Shown here one piece after another: positions 58,208 through 64,000 of a stretch of DNA of 64,000 nucleotides (the stretch's first letter is position 1; every line of letters begins with the position of its first letter). This DNA comes from an uncultured Oscillospiraceae bacterium (GTDB lineage Bacteria > Bacillota > Clostridia > Oscillospirales > Oscillospiraceae), in contig CAJUQD010000010.1 of assembly GCA_910588105.1 (NCBI GenBank), positions 1-64,000 on the forward strand, in the 5' to 3' direction. The notes beneath the pieces are model-generated. The model saw nothing but the letters and a program-made list of their open reading frames with translations, was not told where the DNA came from and ran no database searches. A program made the position numbers and the translations under genes.

Positions 58208-60145
58208 TCATCCCTGTTTCATCAGCAGCGTCCCGCTGCAGGGGGGCACCGTCACCCAGTTTCCGTGGGAGATGAGGGGCCGGTGCTGGTCGGCGTTCAC
58301 GCCGTCCGCCCGGATTGTCCACCGCCCGGAGGGCAGCTGGATGGCGTAGTCGTGGCCGGTGGCGTTGTAGGCCACAAACAGCAGCTCCCCACAGGGGCCG
58401 CCCCCCTCCACCTGGAAGGACACAACCCCTTCCCGGTACACGTTGGGCTCCACAATGCGCCCGCCCGCCCCGGGGCCCTTGTCGCACAGCCCCGGCAGGG
58501 ACTTGCGCAGCCGGATGAGCTGGCGGTAGTAGTCGGTCAGGCCGCCGAAGCTCCAGGCCCGGTGCCAGTCCAGCCGGTTGACCTCGGGGGAGGATTTGTA
58601 GCTGTTGTGGTCCCCCAGCTTGGTGCGGCCAAACTCCTCCCCCGCCTGGAGGAACAGGTTCCCCTGGCAGGTGAAGCACACAAAGGCGGCCAGCCTGTTC
58701 TGGGCCAGCAGGTCGTCCCGGGGCTCCTGGTAGCACACCGCCCCGCCCGGACCGGGGGAACACAGCGCCAGCTTATCCCAAAGGGTATAGTTATCGTGGG
58801 CGGACACATAGTTGACCACCTGGGAGCAGGCCCGGGGCTTGAAGTCGCCCACGCCCCCCGTCCAGCCGGCGGCGGCGCACAGGATGGTCTCCCCCAGCCC
58901 CACTCCGCCGTTGACAAAGCCGGGCTGCTCACAGTGGAAGCAGTCGCCCTTGATGGCGTCCCGGGTGGTATCGCAGAACATGCCGATGCGGGGATCCAGC
59001 AGGGAGGCGCTGTCCTTCATGGGGGAAACGCTTCCCGGCTCCATAGGGGAATCCGCCGCCCGCCAGGGCTCGCCGTATACCAGCTTTTCCCCCTTGCCGA
59101 AGGCGGCGTCCAGCGCCCTCTGGATGCGGTTCATCAGCTCCACGGTCAAAAGGCCCATCAGGTCGAAGCGGAAGCCGTCGATATGGTATTCCTTCGCCCA
59201 GTACAGCACCGAGTGGACAATATAGTTGTCCGCCATGGCCCGCCCCGCCGCGATGTCGTTGCCGCAGCCGGAACCGTTGGACAGCGTCCCGTCCGGCCAT
59301 CGGCGGTAGTAATACCCGGGCGCGGACCGCTCCAACCAGGAGTCGGCGGCATAGGTGTGGTTATACACCACGTCCATCACCACCCGCAGGCCGTTTTCAT
59401 GGAGCGCCTGCACCATCTCCTTGCACTCCCGGATGCGCACCGCCCCATCGGCCGGATCGGTGGAATAGCTGCCCTCGGGCACGTTGTAGTTCATGGGGTC
59501 GTAGCCCCAGTTAAACTGGCTGCCGTCCCCCTCCTCGTCCACCGAGCCAAAATCGTAAATGGGCAAAAGCTGGACATGGGTGACCCCCAGCCCCTTCAAA
59601 TGCTCCATGCACAGGGGGAGGCGGCCCTTCCCGTCCCTCCAGGCGAAGGCCTTGAACCTGCCGCGGTACTCCTCCGGCACGCCGCTGTCCGGGTGGTGGG
59701 AGAAGTCCTTCACGTGGAGCTCATAGATGATGTTCTCCGGCGGGAGGGGGGGCGCCGCGTCCCGGCTGAAGCCCTCCGGGTCGGTGCGCGCCAGATCCAC
59801 CGCCATGCTCCGCTTCCCGTTGCGGCCGCAGGCGGCGGCGTAAGGGTCGGCGGTGAGGGCGGTATCCCCCTCCACCGTCACCTCGAAGTCATAGTAGACG
59901 CCGTGGAGATCCCCCTCCACCGCGCAGCTCCACACCCCCCGGTCCCCCAGCCCCAGCAGCCGGTGGTCAAACCAGGGCCCGGCAGTGTCGTGCCGGTATA
60001 AAAACAGCTCCACCCCGGAGGCCTCCGGGCTCCAGAGCTTGAATACCGTCCGGTCCGGGGTGCACACGGCCCCAAGATCGCAGCCCTCATAGGCGTACCG
60101 GCGGTCAAATTCCCTGTCAAAGCGCGTATGATTTCTCACACTCAT
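58208..60145 (-). CDS. pulA: Type I pullulanase / glycogen debranching enzyme
   Basis: 645 residues from ATG 60145 (TGTGGGGA upstream). An N-terminal CBM48-like beta domain (about 15-110) precedes a GH13 barrel. The four GH13 regions are present: DVVYNHT, GFRFDLMG (nucleophile Asp), YGEPW (acid Glu) and YVSAHDN. FNWGYDP is the type I pullulanase mark. No signal peptide is seen, so it acts inside the cell on alpha-1,6 bonds of glycogen or imported maltodextrins. It has its own promoter. Confidence 0.94.
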   Translation of the reverse strand: MSVRNHTRFDREFDRRYAYEGCDLGAVCTPDRTVFKLWSPEASGVELFLYRHDTAGPWFDHRLLGLGDRGVWSCAVEGDLHGVYYDFEVTVEGDTALTADPYAAACGRNGKRSMAVDLARTDPEGFSRDAAPPLPPENIIYELHVKDFSHHPDSGVPEEYRGRFKAFAWRDGKGRLPLCMEHLKGLGVTHVQLLPIYDFGSVDEEGDGSQFNWGYDPMNYNVPEGSYSTDPADGAVRIRECKEMVQALHENGLRVVMDVVYNHTYAADSWLERSAPGYYYRRWPDGTLSNGSGCGNDIAAGRAMADNYIVHSVLYWAKEYHIDGFRFDLMGLLTVELMNRIQRALDAAFGKGEKLVYGEPWRAADSPMEPGSVSPMKDSASLLDPRIGMFCDTTRDAIKGDCFHCEQPGFVNGGVGLGETILCAAAGWTGGVGDFKPRACSQVVNYVSAHDNYTLWDKLALCSPGPGGAVCYQEPRDDLLAQNRLAAFVCFTCQGNLFLQAGEEFGRTKLGDHNSYKSSPEVNRLDWHRAWSFGGLTDYYRQLIRLRKSLPGLCDKGPGAGGRIVEPNVYREGVVSFQVEGGGPCGELLFVAYNATGHDYAIQLPSGRWTIRADGVNADQHRPLISHGNWVTVPPCSGTLLMKQG

Positions 60146-60203
60146 TCCCCACAGCACTAAAATGGCTTGTCAAAACCATCCGGAAATCTTGCCCGGTTTT
60201 TCT

Positions 60204-60232
60204 ACTATATTCGTTTTCTCCCCTCCTGTCAA
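60204..60232 (-). promoter_or_regulatory. pulA promoter
   Basis: TTGACA (60232-60227), 17 bases, TATAGT (60209-60204) on the minus strand. Confidence 0.85.
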
Positions 60233-60276
60233 CTAAAAAACGCTGGAATGCCATATTTTTCTAAGTTCCGTAAAAT

Positions 60277-60309
60277 ATTCCCGGCCTGACGGGTTCAGGC
60301 CGGGAATCC
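60277..60309 (-). terminator. Terminator after the alpha/beta hydrolase gene
   Basis: Stem ATTCCCGGCCTGA / TCAGGCCGGGAAT followed on the minus strand by ATTTTACG. Confidence 0.85.
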
Positions 60310-60315
60310 TCTGTT

Positions 60316-61281
60316 TTATTGGTCCTCCTGATCTGGAAAATAATCCCGGAGGAAGGTGGACACCGCCGTCCAGTACAGCTCTGGGTCGGTGCCCACCGCC
60401 TGGGCGTGGCCCGCGCCGGGCGCCCACAAAAACGCCTTGGGGCACCGGGCCGCCTGGTAGAGCTTTCCCATCATGGAGGCGGGCACAAAGTCGTCCTCCA
60501 CCCCATGGACGAACAGGGTGGGAGTGCTGGAGCGGGCCACCGCCCGGATGGGGGCCGCGTCCCGCAGGTCAAACCCCGCCCGGCGCAGGGCAGTCTTGCG
60601 CAGCACGGAAAACAGCAGTCCCGCCGGAAGGGGCACTTTGGTGGGCAGCACATCGTGGTAGCGGGCCAGCACATGGCGGGCTTCCGCCTCAATGGAGGTG
60701 TATGCGCAGTCGGACACGGCGGCCTTCACCTGCCGGGGCAGCGCCCCGCCGGTGGCCATAAGCACCGTGGCCGCCCCCATGGACACGCCGTGGAGGAGGA
60801 TCTCCGCCTCTGGGTCCCGGCGGATGACATAGTGGCACCACCCCACCAGATCCAGCCGCTCGTCGTACCCCCAGCCCACGTAGTCCCCCTCGCTCCTGCC
60901 GTGGCCCCGCTGGTCGGGCAGCAGCACGTGCCAGCCCAGCTGGTTATAGTGCCTGGCGATGGCCCCCATGGATTCGTAGGTGTCGTGGTAGCCGTGGACG
61001 CAGATGGCCCAGCGGTGGCAGTCCGGCGCCCCCGGCGCCACCGTCCCCCACAGCAGCAGCCCGTCCGCCGCCTGTATCCCGGCCTCACGGAAGCCCTCCA
61101 TATTCCTCGCCCACAGCCGGCCCTCGGCCTGCACCGGGTTGGGCTCCTCCGTCCAGGCCTCCCGGGCCCGGGGCACCATCATCTGCCCATACAGGTAATT
61201 GCCCAGCGCCGCCAGGCCCCCCGCCGCCCCGGCGCCCGCCGCGGCCAGGCCCAACAGGCCAAAGGTGGTTTTTTTCTTCAT
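60316..61281 (-). CDS. Alpha/beta hydrolase with N-terminal anchor
   Basis: 321 residues from ATG 61281 (GGGGGGAAGG upstream; the frame stays open further but lacks signals). An N-terminal KKK and a Gly/Ala-rich hydrophobic helix (about 5-27) should anchor it in the membrane. The hydrolase core has the oxyanion HGY motif (ICVHGYHDTY), the nucleophile elbow HGVSMGAAT, and late Asp and His (HGVEDDFVP, GAGHAQ). It resembles Bacillus YqkD-type serine hydrolases. Substrate unknown. Confidence 0.87.
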   Translation of the reverse strand: MKKKTTFGLLGLAAAGAGAAGGLAALGNYLYGQMMVPRAREAWTEEPNPVQAEGRLWARNMEGFREAGIQAADGLLLWGTVAPGAPDCHRWAICVHGYHDTYESMGAIARHYNQLGWHVLLPDQRGHGRSEGDYVGWGYDERLDLVGWCHYVIRRDPEAEILLHGVSMGAATVLMATGGALPRQVKAAVSDCAYTSIEAEARHVLARYHDVLPTKVPLPAGLLFSVLRKTALRRAGFDLRDAAPIRAVARSSTPTLFVHGVEDDFVPASMMGKLYQAARCPKAFLWAPGAGHAQAVGTDPELYWTAVSTFLRDYFPDQEDQ

Positions 61282-61467
61282 AGCGGCCTTCCCCCCAAAG
61301 ACATTTTTTCCATCATACTCCCGGCGGAGCGGCCCGTCAACGGGAAAAGTGTAAAACCTTTGTAAACCCACCCCTCCGCCCGGCGGATGTGCAACGGCAG
61401 GGGGATGGCCTGTCCGTTTTTCCGGCACGTTTGCAAAAAATCGCGAAAAAAATATCCGCCGCAACCC

Positions 61468-61523
61468 TTGACTTGGGGCGGAGGACATGGTATCTTAGAA
61501 AGCGGACTAGAACAGCAGTTCTA
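61468..61523 (+). promoter_or_regulatory. Promoter with SOS-box-like operator, no intact gene behind
   Basis: TTGACT (61468-61473), 17 bases, TATCTT (61491-61496) with upstream TG. TAGAACAGCAGTTCTA (61508-61523) contains GAAC-N4-GTTC, the core of the Firmicute LexA box. GAAGGGAGG and an ATG at 61548 follow, but the frame runs at once into repeat-like sequence. Confidence 0.6.
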
Positions 61524-61555
61524 ATTGTGGAAGGGAGGTTCGAGATTATGACCTT

Positions 61556-61710
61556 GTCACCCCGCGCAAACGCCCCGCCCACGCTCTTCCCAGGAGGGGC
61601 GCACCCACGCCGCCCCCCAGGCTTTGTGGGGAGAGGCGGAGCAGGGAAGCATAGCAAAAGTCTCCCCCTCAAAAGAGCGGGAGACTTGAGCGGAGCGGAC
61701 TTTGCTCCGA
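61556..61710 (-). repeat. Family A-related repeat, copy A8
   Basis: It holds, inverted, the block CTCCCCACAAAGCC (61619-61635) shared with 37560 and 55872, and a segment GAGCGGAGCGGACTTTGCTC near its right end. It occupies the space between the SOS-box promoter and the tRNA genes. Confidence 0.45.
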
Positions 61711-61712
61711 TG

Positions 61713-61797
61713 TGGTGGAGGAGGATGGATTCGAACCATCGAAGGCAAAGCCAGCAGATTTACAGTCTGTCCCCTTTGGCCACTTGGGTACTCCTCC
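61713..61797 (-). tRNA. tRNA-Tyr (GTA)
   Basis: Minus strand, 85 bases including an encoded CCA. Acceptor GGAGGAG pairs with CTCCTCC; the anticodon loop CTGTAAA gives GTA. A long variable arm, as expected for bacterial tRNA-Tyr, and a GGTTCGAATCC T-loop are present. It follows tRNA-Thr by 23 bases. Confidence 0.97.
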
Positions 61798-61820
61798 GTA
61801 TTCAGTTGGGCGGAAGAAGG

Positions 61821-61896
61821 TGGAGCTGGTGGACGGATTCGAACCCCCGACCTGCTGATTACAAATCAGCTGCTCTACCGGCTGAGCTACACCAGC
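61821..61896 (-). tRNA. tRNA-Thr (TGT)
   Basis: Minus strand, 76 bases including CCA. Acceptor GCTGGTG / CACCAGC, D-arm AGCTCAGCCGGTAGAGC, anticodon stem CTGA/TCAG with loop TTTGTAA (anticodon TGT), and GGTTCGAATCC T-arm. First gene of the two-tRNA unit. Confidence 0.97.
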
Positions 61897-61927
61897 GCAG
61901 AAGTCTTCCGCATTCACAGCGGAGCTT

Positions 61928-61956
61928 ATTATAACAGCAGCAGACGGGCTTGTCAA
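61928..61956 (-). promoter_or_regulatory. Promoter of the tRNA unit
   Basis: Consensus TTGACA (61956-61951), 17 bases, TATAAT (61933-61928) with upstream TG, on the minus strand. Confidence 0.93.
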
Positions 61957-61990
61957 CCATTTTTCCAAAAGAATTCAAAAATTCAAAAAG

Positions 61991-62212
61991 GTGAGGAGAT
62001 GGCCGCACACGGCATATTGGAACCTTCCACCCCCGGGGGGGCTGCGGTGCTCCCTGTGCGCGGGGGAGCTTTACCCCGGCGACCTCTATTTCGAGCTGGA
62101 CAGCCGGGCGGTATGCGAGGACTGCCTGGGGCGGTATGCCCGGCGGTATTTCGCCGGGCAGCTGCGCCGGGTGGGCCGGGAGCCGCGGCAGCAGCCGCAA
62201 CACTGTTTTTAA
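61991..62212 (+). CDS. Small zinc-ribbon-like protein
   Basis: 73 residues read from GTG 61991. The segment LRCSLCAGELYPGDLYFELDSRAVCEDCLGRYARRYF has two CxxC pairs and reads like a compact zinc-binding treble fold. An ATG at 62000 with a better ribosome site opens another frame, which would need a shift at the C5G7 run near 62032 to reach this one, so the true start is uncertain. It leads a three-gene set with the next two genes. Confidence 0.62.
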   Translation: MRRWPHTAYWNLPPPGGLRCSLCAGELYPGDLYFELDSRAVCEDCLGRYARRYFAGQLRRVGREPRQQPQHCF

Positions 62213-62237
62213 GGCAAAGGAGTACAAGAGAGAACCT

Positions 62238-62495
62238 ATGACGTTATACGAACTATCCCTGGAATACGCACGTACGGCGGCGGACCTGCGCCGCCGGATC
62301 GTGGAGCTGGAGCACGCCGGACGGGAGACGGACAGCGAGGCGCGCCGCCTTCAGCTGGAGGGACGGGCCAGGCCCCTGCGCTCCATGTACCGGGACGTGC
62401 GGGCGGTGGCCCGCCACCTGGAGCACTATTACGAGAAGCACACGCCCCGGCAGGCCGGGACAGCCCCGGCAGCGCAGCACAAAAGGAGGGCTTGA
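62238..62495 (+). CDS. Small helical protein, unknown
   Basis: 85 residues from ATG 62238 (AGAGAGAAC upstream). Almost entirely helical and charged: LYELSLEYARTAADLRRRIVELEHAGRETDSEARRLQLEGR, then a second helix to residue 68. A coiled-coil hairpin is likely. It lies 25 bases after the zinc-ribbon gene and three bases before the sigma-like gene. No family recognised; possibly a partner of one of them. Confidence 0.7.
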   Translation: MTLYELSLEYARTAADLRRRIVELEHAGRETDSEARRLQLEGRARPLRSMYRDVRAVARHLEHYYEKHTPRQAGTAPAAQHKRRA

Positions 62496-62497
62496 CC

Positions 62498-62815
62498 ATG
62501 CGCACCGTTTCTTACGACAACACCTTCGGCATGGTGGACCTGGCGGTATACACCGAGCTGATGGCCCAGGACAACAAGGACCAGATCAACCGCCTCAAGC
62601 GCAACCTCACCCATGCCCTGCGCCAGGACGTCACCCAGAGGCAGCGGGAGTACATGATCCTCTACTATGGGCGCAACATGAGCATGGAGGCCATCGCCAA
62701 GCAGTGCGGGGTAAACAAGTCCACCGTGTCCCGCACCCTCAAGCGCGGGCGGCAGCGGCTTTACCGCTGTCTGCGCTATGGCGCGGCAAACCTGCTGGAG
62801 CAGGCTGAAAGTTAG
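62498..62815 (+). CDS. Sigma-70 region 4-like DNA-binding protein
   Basis: 105 residues from ATG 62498 (AAAGGAGGG upstream). The C-terminal half is a sigma region 4-type helix-turn-helix: TQRQREYMILYYGRNMSMEAIAKQCGVNKSTVSRTLKRGRQRLYRCL. The N-terminal 50 residues are helical and lack sigma region 2, so it cannot act as a complete sigma factor. Phage activators such as PBSX Xpf have this kind of architecture. It closes the three-gene set; no target is visible next to it. Confidence 0.82.
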   Translation: MRTVSYDNTFGMVDLAVYTELMAQDNKDQINRLKRNLTHALRQDVTQRQREYMILYYGRNMSMEAIAKQCGVNKSTVSRTLKRGRQRLYRCLRYGAANLLEQAES

Positions 62816-62827
62816 ATATTCTCACAA

Positions 62828-62856
62828 TTGAAAACCGGCCCGGCTTGTGATATGAT
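62828..62856 (+). promoter_or_regulatory. Promoter of the HAD phosphatase gene
   Basis: TTGAAA (62828-62833), 17 bases, TATGAT (62851-62856) with upstream TG. Confidence 0.8.
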
Positions 62857-62904
62857 GCTTGCGGTACTCCAGAACGGAAAAAATTCAATCAGCTGAGGTA
62901 CATC

Positions 62905-63579
62905 ATGAGTTATCGCGGGGTATTTTTTGACTTTGATTACACACTGGGCGATTCCACCTCCGCCATCGCCGAGGGCTACCGTCTGGGCTTCCTGGAGCTG
63001 GGCCTGGACCCCCCCACCGTGGAGCAGGTGCGCCACACTGTGGGCCTCACCCTGGCCGACGGCTACTCCCTGCTCACCGGGGACCATGACCCGGAGCGGC
63101 AGGAGGCGTTCTACCGCAGCTTCCAGCACACCGTGGGCGTGAAGGCGGACGGCGAGGGGCGGCGGCTGATGATCGAAGGGACCACCCTCTTCCCCGGCGC
63201 GGAGGAGCTGCTGGGGGCGCTGAAAAACGCGGGGGTGCGCACCGCCATCGTCTCCACCAAGCCGGGTTCCACCATCCGGCGCATTTTCGAGCACCAGGGG
63301 CGGCTGGACCTGCTGGATCTGGTGGTGGGGGGCGACGAGGTAACCCATACCAAACCCCATCCCCAGGGGGTGCGGCTGGCCCTGGAAAAGCTGGGGCTGC
63401 GCTCGGAACAGGTGCTGTTCTGCGGCGACACGGTGATCGACGCCGCCACCGCCCAGGCGGGGGGGTGCCCGTTCTGCGCGGTGCTCAACGGGACGACGAA
63501 GGCCAACGCCTTCGACCGCTTCCCCTGCGTACATATCGCCCCCAACCTGGACGAGCTGAAACGCTGGCTCAAGGTATGA
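62905..63579 (+). CDS. HAD-family phosphatase, PpaX/Gph-like
   Basis: 224 residues. HAD motif I is FFDFDYTLGDST (DxDxT), motif II IVSTKPG, motif III the lysine in HTKPHPQG, and motif IV GDTVIDAATA. A four-helix cap between about 15 and 85 places it in subfamily I with phosphoglycolate and pyrophosphate phosphatases. Substrate not certain. It has its own promoter and terminator. Confidence 0.9.
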   Translation: MSYRGVFFDFDYTLGDSTSAIAEGYRLGFLELGLDPPTVEQVRHTVGLTLADGYSLLTGDHDPERQEAFYRSFQHTVGVKADGEGRRLMIEGTTLFPGAEELLGALKNAGVRTAIVSTKPGSTIRRIFEHQGRLDLLDLVVGGDEVTHTKPHPQGVRLALEKLGLRSEQVLFCGDTVIDAATAQAGGCPFCAVLNGTTKANAFDRFPCVHIAPNLDELKRWLKV

Positions 63580-63582
63580 ACA

Positions 63583-63610
63583 ACGCCCCCCGGCCGGCGC
63601 CGGGGGGCGT
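63583..63610 (+). terminator. Terminator after the HAD phosphatase gene
   Basis: Stem ACGCCCCCCGGC / GCCGGGGGGCGT with TTTTC; lies between convergent genes. Confidence 0.9.
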
Positions 63611-63616
63611 TTTCGT

Positions 63617-64000
63617 TCAGTTTGCGGGGGAGGGCTCCGACGAGGGGGCGGCGGAGACGTCCGCCAAGGGCTCGGAGGGGGCGCTGGCGCTGAAGGTCAC
63701 GGTGATGGCGTAGACATGCTCATACCCGTGCTTGGCGTACTCCCGGGGCATGTGGAAATAGCCCACCTCATAGGAGCGGATCTCATTTTTCGTGGTGGCA
63801 ATCTGGACCGCCAGGGGGATCTCCTGATCCAGCTCGATCTTGGCGCTCTCGGTAAGGGTGGAGGTGGCGAAGGTCATGGAGGCCGCATCGTCCCCCGCCG
63901 CCATCGTGACCTCGCTGGAAAAGATGCCGGCTGCGTCCTTACAGGCCATGCGCACCCCCTCGGTCATCTTGCCGAAGGTCAGCGCAACGCGGCCCGCGCC
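63617..64000 (-). CDS. 3' end of an unidentified gene
   Basis: The frame is open from the right edge to the stop at 63617, giving at least 127 C-terminal residues; an internal ATG at 63967 need not be the start. Visible are TFGKMTEGVRMACKDAAGIF, a beta-rich part (SAKIELDQEIPLAVQIATTKNEIRSYEVGYFHMP) and a disordered Ser/Pro/Ala tail (APSEPLADVSAAPSSEP). I do not recognise the family. Confidence 0.65.
   Translation of the reverse strand, partial: GAGRVALTFGKMTEGVRMACKDAAGIFSSEVTMAAGDDAASMTFATSTLTESAKIELDQEIPLAVQIATTKNEIRSYEVGYFHMPREYAKHGYEHVYAITVTFSASAPSEPLADVSAAPSSEPSPAN

Overview
The window looks like a GC-rich Firmicute of the order Oscillospirales (Flavonifractor / Pseudoflavonifractor / Intestinimonas-like). 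The evidence is the 16S fragment at the left edge, strong AGGAGG-type ribosome sites, TTGACA-17-TATAAT promoters, a CIRCE element, Asp23/YloV, KtrAB, Mini-III and RqcH, and very high GC3. This assignment is an inference from gene content, not from a database search.

Layout. 1-670: 5' end of a 16S rRNA gene on the minus strand, with its leader and two promoters. 882-8594: plus-strand metabolic genes (homoserine O-acetyltransferase, an FAD oxidoreductase, an XRE membrane regulator, FliB-type lysine N-methylase, MtnA, ThrS without a TGS domain). 8629-9176: a divergent XRE regulator / small-protein module. 9255-22293: housekeeping and envelope genes (CNNM/CBS transporter, YfhO plus GT2, rubredoxin, DacF, MurC, KtrB/KtrA, PadR plus a HAAS/DUF4097 protein, MreB). 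22605-22899: an unidentified structured RNA with its own promoter.

22999-36336 is a compact minus-strand, phage-like particle operon in PBSX/xkd style: terminases, decoration protein, capsid, portal, prohead protease, connectors, contractile sheath, tube, tail-assembly chaperone with a programmed -1 frameshift, a short disordered protein in the tape-measure slot, LysM and baseplate proteins. It has no integrase, repressor, replication, lysis or tail-fibre gene. Terminators bound it on both sides, its base composition resembles the chromosome, and it contains a copy of a host intergenic repeat. It looks like a domesticated particle and could be a gene-transfer-agent-type system; that is inference.

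36477-42199: GNAT, RlmH, WalJ-like hydrolase, MurA and CIRCE-controlled HtpG. 42206-43472: a second small-protein module (a paralogue of the 8970 small protein, divergent from two tandem ribbon-helix-helix proteins) lying between inverted copies of a 132-bp repeat. 43636-51500: Asp23/YloV, an XRE plus membrane-protein operon, an RluA-family synthase, tandem DUF6440-like proteins, a MITE-like element, a membrane protein, a rhomboid and a MarR regulator. 51494-63579: a fused ABC exporter, GNAT, Mini-III, RqcH, a hot-dog thioesterase, a pullulanase, an alpha/beta hydrolase, tRNA-Tyr and tRNA-Thr, a small zinc-ribbon / helical / sigma-like cassette and a HAD phosphatase. The window ends inside an unidentified gene.

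Three families of intergenic repeat are visible (called A, B and C here). A is scattered through at least five and perhaps eight gene junctions, with one tandem 132-bp array. B looks like an IS630-type MITE. C is an inverted pair. The most unusual features are the particle operon with its textbook frameshift element, the structured RNA beside it, the two related small-protein/regulator modules, and the repeat families with one insertion footprint.
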